Shown: positions 10,871 to 22,141 of the stretch, piece after piece
Numbering within the stretch: position 1 is the first letter of the stretch
Layout of the letters: every line of letters starts with the position of its first letter
DNA from: Puccinia triticina
Taxonomy: Eukaryota; Basidiomycota; Pucciniomycetes; Pucciniales; Pucciniaceae
DNA: 64,000 bases
Reading direction: 5' to 3'
Assembly: GCF_026914185.1 (NCBI RefSeq)
Contig: NC_070570.1
Span: 3,038,001 to 3,102,000 of the forward strand
Program-made: the position numbers and the translations under genes
The notes under the pieces: generated by a model
What the model was told of the DNA's origin: nothing
The model's database searches: none
Seen by the model: only the letters and a program-made list of their open reading frames with translations

Positions 10871-11299
10871 GGGAATTGGTGTCCCCAGTCCCGTACGCCA
10901 AGTATGTGAAAAAAAGGCACAAAGTACCGCCGGTACCCGCCCCAAGAACCGCTGGTACCCGCCAGGCAGTGCTGGGTGTGGTACTTGGTCCCTGCTTTGG
11001 GAAAAAAATGTACCCGGTACCTGGGTCCAAATTGTTATTCTCTACCCCCGACGTTGGAACTAGAACATTTCATGGCCCTTGTGCCCCTTTGACAACGCTC
11101 AGTGAAGGACTCAATAGAGTCCTAACACTTTGAGTCTGGTTTGAATAGGGGGTTTCATTGGTGGTACAAAAGCCAGGCACGCAGGAGGGTACCAAGATCC
11201 ATGTGCAGTGATTGACGGGCGGAGTTCCCAGCCAGGTTCTCAGTCCGAGCCTGAGCACCTGGCAAGAACCAACGGTGGGCCAGCTACAAAAACCGTGGT
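10871..11299. other. Intergenic with GGTACC-rich segment
   Basis: Contains the dispersed GGTACCCGCC/GGCGGTACC type repeat (10925-11010). No gene is supported. Confidence 0.3.
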
Positions 11300-11500
11300 G
11301 TAACAGGGCGCAAAAAAGCGCCCCCTACGCTGCGCTACAGTGCGTTTTAGCGGGTTTTTGGCCTATTTTGCGGCTAAAAGGGCTGTGGCGTAGCGGCGTT
11401 AGCGCGGCGCTAACACTACAGGAAAATATGGCTACTTTCATTACCGCTACACTAACAATAAGAGGCCTTGAAGCGTAGTGTAGTGGAGCGGCCCACGATT
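11300..11500. repeat. Short GTAGCG-family foldback
   Basis: The left edge CCGTGGTGTAACAGGGCGC faces a right edge whose reverse complement reads CAATCGTGGGCCGCTCC. The interior is made of CTACGCTGCGCTACAG / GCGTAGCGGCG words. It probably belongs to the same family as the 35724-36059 MITE (CAAYGGTGGGCCGC ends). No TSD was resolved. Confidence 0.4.
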
Positions 11501-11716
11501 GCAAGAAAATATTCAATGGGTTGTTATAGTGCTCAGGACTGAGGATCTCTCTTCCCCCATCTGCTCTCACTGTCCATCACTTTCAGCACTTCCTTCTCCT
11601 CAACAACAAAAGCAAAAAAAAAATCCTGACCACCCACCCATTGAATATTATTAGTTTACATTGAATTAGAAATCATGAATGAGGGGGGAATGTGTTTGCA
11701 ATTCCAAAAAAAAAAA

Positions 11717-11745
11717 GGGGGGGGGGGGGGGGGGGGGGGGGGGGG
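11717..11745 (+). repeat. Poly-G tract, 29 G
   Basis: Uninterrupted run of 29 G preceded by an A run. It could form G-quadruplex structures. Its exact length is likely unreliable in any assembly. Confidence 0.9.
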
Positions 11746-12189
11746 AGAAGAGAGGTTGAAATAATGGCTTTCTTGCCCTAAAACTTTTAGTTTTCATATC
11801 TTTTTATTCCTCCTCTCTCAATAGGGAGAACAAACACTCTAGTCTGATTGAGGTTTTGTGTTCTCCCCCAGGCAACACGCTACCAGTGGGAAAAAGAGAA
11901 AAAACAATGTCAGTCTCTTCCTGCACTTGGGTAGTTTCCCTACCTATCATAGAGATGTCTCATTGCATTCATAAAACACGCTTGTCAGCGGTACAGTTCA
12001 CAAAGCGCAGTGTCAGGTCTCAATCAAAACAAACAGCAAAGTTGGTCAGTTCAAAAGTCATTTCCCCACCTGCCAAGCTCTCACCAGTGGATTGCTGAGA
12101 CCCCCTCCCCTCCTTTGCCGTTCTTGAAAGACCAACCATGTCTGATCAAAACCCTTCAATCCAAAATACCAATTCCTGGAAGCACTGAG

Positions 12190-12496
12190 GGCATTTGCCA
12201 GGCATTTTCAGGCATTTGTCAGGCATTTGCCAGGCATTTGCCAGGCATGGCCAGGCATTTGCCAGGCATGGCCAGGAATTTGCCAGGCATGGCCAGGCAT
12301 TTGCCAGGCATGGCCAGGCATTTGCCAGGCATGGCCAGGCATTTGCCAGGCATGGCCAGGCATTTGCCAGGCATGGCCAGGCATTTGCCAGGCATGGCCA
12401 GGCATTTGCCAGGCATGGCCAGGCATTTGCCAGGCATGGCCAGGCATTTGCCAGCCATTTTCCAGTAATTGCCAGGCATTTTCCAGGCATTGCCAG
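12190..12496 (+). repeat. TGCCAGGCAT satellite, array 1
   Basis: Alternation of an 11-bp unit (CATTTGCCAGG) and a 10-bp unit (CATGGCCAGG), giving a regular 21-bp period, with divergent units at both ends. Every unit contains the self-complementary TGCC-A-GGCA. The array stops at 12496, where a foldback element begins, and the same satellite resumes at 13356. Confidence 0.95.
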
Positions 12497-13355
12497 AAAC
12501 AGTGTGTCCACTGCGCTGTGTTTAGTGCAGCACAGTGATTTTGTGGGTTGATGCTGTAGGGGTTTGCACAACAAGTCATGTATATAGTTACGAGTTGTAG
12601 GGGGATTTGAAGCCCATGGGGGAATTAGAAATTCTGATTATCAATTACTATCTTGCTTCACAGGTTTTGAGCCTTTGCAAATAGGATCTCAAGACTCTAC
12701 AAAAATTCTCCCTTAGAACCCAATTCCAACTCTATTTGCTACATGCAGCAGACAGATCACTGCGCTACCCAATTTTTGATTTCCCAGGAAAAAAAAGTGA
12801 ATTGTAGCGCGCTAAATCAGCGGTCATGTAAACTAGCAATGTACCACTGATTTTTAGCGTTAGCACAGCGTAATTCCGCGAACAAAGCGGTCAGCGTGGT
12901 GGTTTACTGCTGCTTTTCTACTTACAAGGAGAAAACACACTGGGAAAAAAGTGGAAAGGCGGAAGCTTTGAACAGACAGCAAGCATGCTGCGCACCCACA
13001 ACGTGGTTGCTATCCGCTGATTTAGCGGGTAGCAACCACATGGCAGGCAATGCTGCGGACCTGCTACATGGTTTCTACCCGGTGATTTGGCGGTTAGCAA
13101 CCATGTAGTGGGCATGTAGCTGCGTGTAGTGGGGTTTTGATATTGCTTTGCTTTTATCCAGTGAAAGCAGAAATTTTTCTGCTGTGCTTTTGCTCAATGC
13201 CCTGGGAGGGTAGTGGTCAATTGCTGAGTGTAGAGAGTAGCGCAGCTGGGACACCGCTGCGCTATTACTTTTTTGGTCTGGCCACATAGGCGTCAACCGC
13301 TACGCTAAGCTAAATGTCCACTTTTTTTTAGCTTAGCGCGGCGGATACACTGTTT
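12497..13355. mobile_element. Foldback element inserted in the satellite
   Basis: An 859-bp segment starting AAACAGTGTGTCC and ending in its inverted counterpart (GGATACACTGTTT). The interior is rich in GTAGCGCAGCG / CGCTGCGCTA words. Both junctions carry TTGCCAG (12490-12496 and 13356-13362), consistent with a 7-bp TSD, although the host array itself is periodic. The ends resemble the CAACGGTGTATCCGCTGCGC ends of the 47009-47500 element. There is no coding capacity. Confidence 0.65.
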
Positions 13356-15257
13356 TTGCCAGGCATTTCCAGGCATTTGCCAGGCATTGCCAGGCATTTG
13401 ACAGCCATTTGCCAGGCTTTGCCAGGTATTTTCCAGGCATTGCTAGGTATTTGCCAGGCATTGCCAGGTATTTGCCAGGCATTTGCCAGGCATTGCCAGG
13501 CGTTTGCAAAGCAATGCCAGGCGTTTTCCAGGCATTGCCAGGCGTTTGCAAGGCATTGCCAGGCATTTGCCAGGCATTGCCAGGCATTTGCCAGGCATTT
13601 GACAGCCATTTGCCAGGCATTGCCAGGTATTTGCCAGGCATTGCCAGGTATTTGCCAGGCATTGCCAGGTATTTTCCAGGCATTGCCAGGTATTTGCCAG
13701 GCATTGCCAGGCATTGCCAGGTATTTGCCAGGCATTTGCCAGGCATTGCCAGGTATTTGCCAGGCATTTGCCAGGCATTGCCAGGTATTTGCCAGGCATT
13801 TGCCAGGCATTGCCAGGTATTTGCCAGGCATTTGCCAGGCATTGCCAGGTATTTGCCAGGCATTTGCCAGGCATTGCCAGGCATTTTCCAGGCATTGCCA
13901 GGCATTTTCCAGGCATTGCCAGGCATTTTCCAGGCATTGCCAGGCATTGCCAGGCATTGCCAGGCATTGCCAGGCATTGCCAGGCATTGCCAGGCATTGC
14001 CAGGCATTGCCAGGCATTGCCAGGCATTGCCAGGCATTGCCAGGCATTGCCAGGCATTGCCAGGCATTGCCAGGCATTGCCAGGCATTGCCAGGCATTGC
14101 CAGGCATTGCCAGGCATTGCCAGGCATTGCCAGGCATTGCCAGGCATTGCCAGGCATTGCCAGGCATTGCCAGGCATTGCCAGGCATTGCCAGGCATTGC
14201 CAGGCATTGCCAGGCATTGCCAGGCATTGCCAGGCATTGCCAGGCATTGCCAGGCATTGCCAGGCATTGCCAGGCATTGCCAGGCATTGCCAGGCATTGC
14301 CAGGCATTGCCAGGCATTGCCAGGCATTGCCAGGCATTGCCAGGCATTGCCAGGCATTGCCAGGCATTGCCAGGCATTGCCAGGCATTGCCAGGCATTGC
14401 CAGGCATTTGCCAGTTTTCCAGGCATTTGCCAGGCATTTGCCAGGCATTGCCAGGCGTTTGCCAGGTATTGCCAGGCATTTGCCAGGCATTTGCCAGGCG
14501 TTTGCCAGGTATTGCCAGGCATTTGCCAGGCATTTGCCAGGCATTTGCCAGGCATTTGCCAGGCATTTGCCAGGCATTTGCCAGGCATTGCCAGGCATTT
14601 GCCAGGCATTGCCAGGCATTTGCCAGGCAATACCTGGCAAACGCCTGGCATTTGCCAGGCATTGCCAGGCATTGCCAGGCATTTGCTAGGCATTGCCAGG
14701 CATTCGCCAGGCATTGCCAGGCATTTGCCAGGCATTTGCCAGTTATTGCCAGGCATTTGCCAGGCATTTGCCAGGTATTGCCAGGCATTTGCCAGGCATT
14801 TGCCAGGCATTGCCAGGCATTTGCCAGGCATTTGCCAGGCATTTGCCAGGCATTTGCCAGGCATTGCCAGGCATTTGCCAGGCATTTGCCAGGCATTGCC
14901 AGGCATTTGCCAGGCATTTGCCAGGCATTGCCAGGCATTTGCCAGGCATTTGCCAGGCATTGCCAGGCATTTGCCAGGCATTGCCAGGCATTTGCCAGGC
15001 ATTGCCAGGCGTTTGCCAGTTATTGCCAGGCATTTGCCAGGCATTTGCCAGGCATTTGCCAGGCATTTGCCAGGCATTTGCCAGGCATTTGCCAGGCATT
15101 TGCCAGGCATTTGCCAGGCATTTGCCAGGCATTTGCCAGGCATTTGCCAGGCATTTGCCAGGCATTTGCCAGGCATTTGCCAGGCATTGCCAGGCGTTTG
15201 CTAGGCATTGTCAGATGTTTGCCAGGCATTGCCACGCATTTGCCAGGCATTGCCAGG
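13356..15257 (+). repeat. TGCCAGGCAT satellite, array 2 (about 1.9 kb)
   Basis: About 180 units of 10 bp (CCAGGCATTG) and 11 bp (CCAGGCATTTG). The core 13930-14405 is a pure 10-bp run of about 47 identical units. 15020-15180 is nearly pure 11-bp units. The remainder mixes 10 and 11. Edge units are more divergent (GGTATT, GGCGTTTG, TTTTCC variants), as expected if homogenisation is strongest internally. A 21-bp inverted patch lies at about 14630-14650. Long open frames in several frames of both strands are artefacts of a stop-free unit. Confidence 0.97.
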
Positions 15258-16560
15258 TGTCAGCCTTAGAGATACATCAAGTATCCAAAAGACTGCAATC
15301 ACTTAGTAAATAATAATAATTAGTGCATTATTATTGCAGAATCATATTCCTCATCATAAATTAAGGGGGGTCACCCACTCAAAGCAACCCCTTATTCCTA
15401 TTCCTTCATGTACTAATTGCATAATTAAGAATTGGCCCCAGAAAGCGCCCAACAAGGTATTACATACAAAAAATTAGTAAAATAAACAAGTTGAATAAAA
15501 TTAAACTACTGTACATTAAAGAGTAATATTACTCGTGTAAAAATACCCCCTGAAAACATTATGTAGACTTCTACTGAAGCTTTTTCACATGAAAATAGGT
15601 TATCAATATGTCATGTGACAGAGTCAGGGAAATTGGTCTATTATAATACAAAATAGAGGCCAAGGCGGCTTCGCCGCTGCAAAACCAATTTTTAGCCTAT
15701 TTGCCAAAATTTGGGCTAAAAGCTCAAATCTGAATGAATATTATAAAATCATTTGCTTATTCAGGGTGGAACAGGGAGTTTCAATACTTGTAGAAGAATT
15801 TTAAACCAAACCAACAGTGATCAAATTCATTTTGCATGAATACCAATGGCCCACCGGTATAATTTAATGGTTATTGCCTTTCATCTGACCAAAAATTGCA
15901 CAAGAATGAGTGAAATCATTAATGTTAATCAAAAGAGTACCTGGGTTTTGTCTTAGGAAAAAATTGGCTGATGGAGGATCAAAAAAAAAATGAGTTTGAA
16001 TTAAATTATCATGCTTCAACACAAAATTGTATGGTTTGGAGATTGAATCTTGTCCACATGTGATTCAGCAGAGGAAATAGATCAAGAGTCTTTATCTTCA
16101 CATTGAAAATAATTGGGGCTTCTTGGGATTTGTTCATTCTTCAAGGCTTCATCCTCAGAATATTTCTTCTTCAAGGCTTCATCCTCAGAATCTTTCATTG
16201 GTGGTGTTGGATCACAATCATGAAACTTATGTAATAGAATAATTTTTAAGAAGCATTGCGTGGAAATTTGGGGAAAAATGAATCAAAGGAGAAGAACCTG
16301 ATGTACGGAATTGGATCCTCCACCAAACTGACCACTGTATCTGCAGATTTAGCTGGGAAGTATGATTCAACTGCATTGAGTAAATTGACCATCAGGAGAA
16401 GCACTGAATCCTTGTCGTATGCAACAAGCTTGTGGAAGACTGGGACTTTGTGGGTGACCAAGTTTTTCTGGGGTAGGGAAGTTTAAAACTCTTCATTGTC
16501 TATACCTCAAGTGATGAAAGGGATGAGCTCATCACATGTCCTTGAATGTTATCAAATTTG
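15258..16560. other. AT-rich intergenic sequence
   Basis: No supported gene. It contains an inverted Helitron-like end (15648-15690) and a 29-bp direct duplication (CTTCAAGGCTTCATCCTCAG) at about 16140 and 16171. The short open frames near 16246-16486 overlap on both strands and neither is convincing. Confidence 0.35.
15648..15690 (-). repeat. Second Helitron-like end, inverted
   Basis: On the minus strand it reads GCAGCGGCGAAGCCGCCTTG followed by GCCTCTAT. This is the same hairpin plus tail as 1543-1572, but with CTAT in place of CTAG, so it is probably a decayed or internal copy. Confidence 0.3.
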
Positions 16561-16897
16561 ATGCAGGCAGCCCCCGCGGCGGGCAAATAGCTAGTTTTGA
16601 TTGGCTTAGTCTCAAGGCCCTCGCCTTGTTAGATCAACAGGACTCCAAAGTGAGTGTGCCGGTTGGCATGCATGATCAAAATCCTTTCTGAGGAAAAACA
16701 AACTTACAAAGATGTGAGTATAGGTGTGAGTACCAGGATTTGTGAATGTTCAAATAATATCATCAGTTGGTAGTCAGCTGGAGAAAGAGAGCGAGGATAA
16801 GTCAAAAGCAAAAACCAACATGAAAAATTGGGGGATGAGGATGATGGTAAGCATTTTACAAAATAAGAGCTCACCCAATGTGTTTGACCTCCCAAGA

Positions 16898-17671
16898 TTA
16901 ATGGTCATCAGTCAGCATGCCCAAGGGGATCTCCTGCTTGGGGTGTGGCTGGGCATCGCAAGGGCCATGTTCGGGACGTGATTTTCGACCCCGGCTCTGA
17001 GAAGTGTGTGACTTGTCCCTCGCCGTCGGGCCGGCCTCTCCCTGCTGTTGTCCTCGGCGGGGGTGACCGGCTGGGGGAGGCGGGACCTGCTCAAGATGCA
17101 AGGCTTGGAAAGCCTCCAGATTGCTACCACCAGAGGGTTGTTTGACGGGTCTGCCGACCACGGAATGGTGGCTGGGCAAACGTGGTCTCTGATGTCCAGC
17201 GCTGGCAGATTGAGGTGCTGTGTTGTTTGGATTGTGGCTCTAAGCAGGGGGAGTGCCTGGATTGGTGGTGGGGCTCGATTAGTGATTGGCTGGAGAAGGT
17301 TTTCCCAAACGGTTGGCGGAGTGGCTCAAATACAGTTGGGGTTCTTGAGCAGCTGGGGGTGGTTCCGAGGGAGCAGGTTGTTTGCGCCGGCGCCCTATTC
17401 TGATGGAGGTGAGCCCATTCCAGGAGTGGTTTCCATGGCGTGATTGATTGCTATATTTGCCGCTTGGGTGCTCGCCACTCCTCCCAGGGCCTATCAATAG
17501 GCCTTGGATACGTGATCTGGAGCGGGATTGCAAAGGCGAGGTCTGTTGGACGGTCCCCGCTGGGCGATGAGAGGAAGTTGTCCGACTGGGTGCATTGCTG
17601 GCACCCATGTTGGAAGCCAAAGTTGTACAATCAGGCGTGTGACTGCCCAAGTGCGACACATCAGATGGCTT
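16898..17671 (-). pseudogene. Decayed low-complexity reading frame (P/S/Q/R-rich)
   Basis: One minus-strand frame stays open from about 17671 to 16898 except for two nonsense codons (TAA at 17279-17281 and a TAG about 40 bp further on). The composition is strongly biased: repeated PSQ/RSRSR/PPPPAG blocks, as in a disordered nuclear or nucleic-acid-binding region. A single continuous frame of about 258 codons with only two stops is unlikely in non-coding DNA of this length, so I read it as a recently dead gene or retroelement gag-like region. No domain is recognised. Confidence 0.45.
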
Positions 17672-17689
17672 GAACGGCAGCCCATTGGG

Positions 17690-18091
17690 AAGAACTCACT
17701 TGATTTCAGGCACGTTAGAATGATCAAGAACAAACACCTTTTGACATTGGGATGGTGGCCAAGATTGGGCGGGTTTGCTGGTGCGAGAGTCCTTATCTTT
17801 GATGGATATCAACCAATGATTTTGCTTGATAAGACAGACGATCTTGTAGATTTTGATTATCTTCTTACTTTGAGGGATTTTGTCCAATTTAAATTTGAAC
17901 AACAAAATTCCAGCAACTGTAAAGTAGCAAGAGCTTGTGGATAGCGTTACGGCTGTTGACGCTAGGGGCAAAAAATTAGCATCAATTATTTGAAGCTAGC
18001 AATGATTGAATGATCATGATTACATTCAACCCAACACCAGCTCCACTGACCCCTAACTGTTTGGATAGCTGGGTCACATTGAGATTGAGAA
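17690..18091. other. Intergenic
   Basis: No supported gene or repeat, apart from the immediate edge of the satellite at its right end. Confidence 0.3.
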
Positions 18092-18423
18092 ATGCCTGGC
18101 ATTGCCAGGCATTTGCCAGGCATTGCCAGGCATTTGCCAGGCATTGCCAGGCATTTGCCAGGCATTGCCAGGCATTTGCCAGGCATTGCCAGGCATTTGC
18201 CAGGCATTGCCAGGCATTTGCCAGGCATTGCCAGGCATTTGCCAGGCATTGCCAGGCATTTGCCAGGCATTGCCAGGCATTTGCCAGGCATTGCCAGGCA
18301 TTTGCCAGGCATTGCCAGGCATTTGCCAGGCATTTGCCAGGCATTGCCAGGCATTTGCCAGGCATTTGCCAGGCATTGCCAGGCATTTGCCAGGCATTGC
18401 CAGGCATTTGCCAGGCATTGCCA
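18092..18423 (+). repeat. TGCCAGGCAT satellite, array 3
   Basis: Highly regular alternation of 10-bp (CATTGCCAGG) and 11-bp (CATTTGCCAGG) units with a 21-bp period over about 330 bp. The first unit (AATGCCTGGC) is in the opposite orientation to the rest of the array. Confidence 0.95.
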
Positions 18424-19320
18424 TGAACAGAGCCAGAAGTTCATCAAGGCCACCTTGATCATTGATGACCAGAGCCGGACAGTCATTAAGGCATAGAGAA
18501 TGTCAAAATGGACCTGGGTACCGGTTGGACTGCCTGTCAGCTGGTGTACCCGCGTAGGGAACAGGCTGGACAAGGAGTTAGTAACTCTATATATATAATT
18601 ACTACAAAAATCTGGATACAATAGTAATAGAGAGGAAGAGAATATAAGAGAAGAATTAGGAAATTTATTTTAGCATCTATAGCGCTTATACTTGTCTTGT
18701 CCTTATGGACTGTTTAAGCTGCTTATAGCTAGCCTCTCCAATAGAATTCTATCAGAGGTTAGATCAAAGATATTTCTAACATATTTTGGTTTCTTTCTGG
18801 CTATGATTGCACGGTTGGGTTATTACCAAAAATCCAAGAGTAAATTTTTATAGTATTTGTGTTTGTAGGAATATTCATTATGGATAGTAAAAATGGAAAG
18901 TGATTTGGAAAGGATATTTATAAGAGGGGACTATCCTATAACCTTTTGTAAGGTTAGAGAGTTTAAACTTACAGAGGAAGTACCTGGTAGCAATATCTCT
19001 ATTGAGTACAATGGCTTAACAAGTTCTAACGGATCTGAGAAAAGGGTCAGAAGATATTCATATCAATTATTCTCCTGTTCTGATTGCTAAGGTAGAGTAA
19101 AGAAGATACTAAATAAAAGATTCTGATACTTGAGTACCAAAATTTAGCAGTCTAGTACAGACTCATCCTGAGTAGTATGTTACTTTTTGTTTACGATTTT
19201 GGGTAGCAAGTTGAGTAAAATTATTGATCTGTTTTTTCTCTGAGGGGGAGAAGAGAATCTCTCCAACTATTTCGAAGAGAAAAATATTCTCTCTTCTTTG
19301 GCTTTTAGAGATCACCGAGT
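18424..19320. other. AT-rich intergenic sequence
   Basis: Nothing firmly supported. A 65-codon open frame at 18893-19090 (+) is too short and unremarkable to call. Confidence 0.3.
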
Positions 19321-19439
19321 GGACCTGGGTACCTGTGGCGGGTGCGGGTGCCTGCGGTCATTTTGGGCATATTTAGATACCCGGACTCGGACCCAGCACC
19401 CGTAGGGCAGGTACCGGCGGTACCTGTGGTGTCGAGGAT

Positions 19440-19940
19440 GGTGTAACCTCTTCATGACCAACACAGACCGGTCATCAAGGGTGTATATACCCTCTCAATG
19501 CCTGACCTGGGCCGGGTATTGAGAGCGTGTATGTATACCCTCTCGATGTCCAGTCTGTGCTGGACACCAAGAGGGCATACATTCTTGATGACCAGCACAG
19601 ACCGGACATTGAGAGGGTGTGTGTATACCCTCCCAATTTCCGGTCTGTCCCGGTCATCAAGAGTTTACACCACCCTTGAAACCAGCATAGACCGTCATCA
19701 AGGGTGTATATACCCTCTTGGTGCCCAGTCTGGGCCGGATATTGAGAGGGTATGTCTGTGTGTGAATTCTTGATGTCAGGTCTGGGCCGGACATCAAGAG
19801 TGTATGCCCTCTTGGTGTCCAGCACATACCGGACATCAAGAGGGCATACATACACCCTCCCAATGTCCGCTCTGTGCCGGACATCAAGAGTGTATGCCCT
19901 CTTGGCGTCCAGTATGTGCTGGACACCAAGAGGGTTAGGT
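19440..19940. repeat. Hairpin tandem repeat (CAAGAGGG / CCCTCTTG)
   Basis: About seven imperfect units of roughly 70 bp, each containing GGTCTGTGCCGGACAT-type and CAAGAGTGTATGCCCTCTTG-type inverted motifs. The CAAGAG-GTGTAT-GCCCTCTTG blocks are hairpin-forming. All open frames here are by-products. Confidence 0.7.
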
Positions 19941-20514
19941 TAGCAGGGGCCATGATTGCGCTGCAAAAGGTCGTCCGCGACTGCTTGTCTCCAGACCTTT
20001 TGCAGCGGGTACCTGGACGGGTACCCGCCATCCAAAATTTACCTACCTGGACCCGCACACGGCACCTGCGGGCGATCTCTACTGGCTTTGTTTGTGATCT
20101 TCTCATCAACATGCATGTCAAAGTTTTTCTTCACTATTTGCTTTCTTTGTTTGTTAATTCTTGATTATCATTTCTACAGCTTATGGTTGTTCTTACCTTA
20201 AGCATGTATGCATTATTCTGTTTTCTTGCGCGCAGCTCTTGCGCTCCATAGCACTGATCTATCACATAGCTTATCATTACACATTCTTTAGCTCTACGCT
20301 CTGTGCTCTGCGTTTACATTTAATTAGAACAGTTTAATCTCTGCGCCTGCACATCTTATACAATTTTATATTATATTAGTAGTTATGATATTTTGCAACC
20401 CTCTTGGACGTTCTAAATGTCTCAAGGGTTGACACCGCCAGTACCCGCGTCTTTTTTACCAAAATCAGGTACCCGGCACCGCCGGTACCCGCCGGGGTTT
20501 TTTCAATCAAACCT

Positions 20515-21500
20515 CACTCTCACAATGGTTTCACCGTTGCTGCTCGGCGGGCAGCACATCGCTGTACCTGCTCGGCGAGCAGCACATGCCTGTACCTGCT
20601 CGGCAAGCAGGTACTTGTTTCCGCTTGACTTCGCAGCGGCTACAGGTATCTGCTTGACGAGCAGGTCAACCTGCTTTCAAAGCAGGTAAAAGCACCTGCT
20701 TGGCGAGCAGGTCGTCATGATGGCCGAGCAGGTAGAGGTACCTGCCCGGCAAGCTTTTACCTTCTCGGCGAGTAGGTCAACCTGCTGGCCGAGCCGGAGC
20801 AGCACTGTACCTGCTCGGCGACCAGGTCATCCTGATGTCCGAGCAGGTAAAAGTACCCTCTCGGCGAGCTTTTACCTGCTCGGCCAGCAGGATGACCTGC
20901 CGGCCGAGCCGGAGCAGGTACCTGTAACTGTACCTGCTCGGCAAGCAGGTCATCCTGATGGCTGAGCAGGTAAAAGTAGCCTCTTGGCGTGCTTTTACCT
21001 GCTTGGAGAGTCGGTCAACCTGCTCCGAGCAGGTACTGTTACCTGCTTGGCCAGCAGGATGACCTGCCGGCCGAGCCGGAGCAGGTACCTGTAACTGTAC
21101 CTGCTCGGCAAGCAGGTCATCCTGATGGCCGAGCAGGTGAAAGTAGCCTCTCGGCAAGCTTTTACCTGCTCGGCCAGCAGGATGACCTGCCGGCCGAGCC
21201 GGAGCAGGTACCTGTAACTGTACCTGCTCGGCAAGCAGGTCATCCTGATGGCCGAGCAGGTAAAAGTACCCTCTTGGCGAGCTTTTACCTGCTCGGCGAG
21301 TAGGTCAACCTGCTCGCCCAGCAGGTGCTCAGGTGCCTGGCGACAAGGCACTGTTACCTGCCTGGCCAGCAGGTTGACCTGCTCGCTGACCAGGTACCTG
21401 AACCTGCTCGGCCAGCAGCTTGGCAGGTTGACCTACTGGCGAAGCAGGTATAAGTATCTGCTCGGCAAGCAGGCTGACCTGCTCGCCAAGGAGGTACCTC
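20515..21500. repeat. CCTGCTCGGC / GCCGAGCAGG palindromic tandem repeat
   Basis: Tandem and inverted copies of ACCTGCTCGGCAAGCAGGT and relatives. A larger unit (about 120-165 bp, with GGATGACCTGCCGGCCGAG and GGTCATCCTGATGGCCGAGC) is repeated three times (about 20884, 21050 and 21173). Words occur in both orientations, so the whole block can fold back on itself. Confidence 0.8.
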
Positions 21501-21662
21501 TAAGTGATCGGCCAGCACTGCTCGCCAGTCTGAGCAGTTTGCTTGGACCGGCAAGTCGACGTCTTGGACCAGCAAGCAGGCTCCGGCCACTGTGGTTCGA
21601 CGTGCTAACTGCCGGAGGGCTCCTCCCCGGGAAAGTTATCCGGGGAGGGTAACTTCTCCCCG

Positions 21663-22120
21663 GAGAGTTTCTCTTGACCAGTTCGATTTCGTCGGATGAG
21701 CTAACAACCAATGATTCAAAATCATTGGCTGTTGACCCACCGATGATTCGAAATCATCGGTGAGTTAACAGCCGATATTCATTTTGCTTGGTGGGTCCGC
21801 AACCGAGCTTTCATATGATCGGTTATGAATGACCGATCATATGAAAGCTCGGTTGAACTGTCAACCGAGCTTCCATTGCTCGATTGGTGGCGGCCGAGGT
21901 TAACTCGGCTGGCCACTGATCGAGGAATTCAATTCCTCGGCCAGACAGCCTGCCGATTTTGGCTCGGCCGCGGAGCAGCCGAGTTTGAATCGGGTGGCAA
22001 AACCCTTGGGTTACTGTCCCCCGATGTCAATTCGGATGCGGATTGCATTGGATGCGCGCAACCAATGTTAAATCGGTTGTGTGCATCCCAGATTAACAGG
22101 GATGCACGCATCCAAGGCTT
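21663..22120. repeat. Series of perfect hairpins
   Basis: Consecutive strong inverted repeats: CCAATGATTC-AAA-ATCATTGG (about 21710), CCGATGATTCGAAATCATCGG (about 21741), and a perfect 24-bp stem with an 8-nt loop at 21800-21855 (left arm begins CAACCGAGCTTTCATATGAT). Shorter ones follow (GAGGAATTCAATTCCTC, GGATGCACGCATCC). It lies directly 3' of the gypsy gag relic. Confidence 0.7.
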
Positions 22121-22141
22121 ATATGCTGGCAGTGCCCCTAA

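Noticed and set aside
12195..15313. Long open frames on both strands across the TGCCAGGCAT satellite (up to 637 codons)
   Set aside because: Open in several frames and both strands at once because the 21-bp period contains no stop codon. Content is a 7-residue repeat with no other protein feature.
16246..16486. Overlapping 71- and 76-codon open frames on opposite strands
   Set aside because: Short, mutually overlapping, no splice partner and no recognisable motif.
12190..18423. CRISPR array
   Set aside because: Units are contiguous with no unique spacers, the organism is eukaryotic and no cas genes are present.
18893..19090. 65-codon open frame on the plus strand
   Set aside because: Short, AT-rich context, no domain, no homologous copy in the window.
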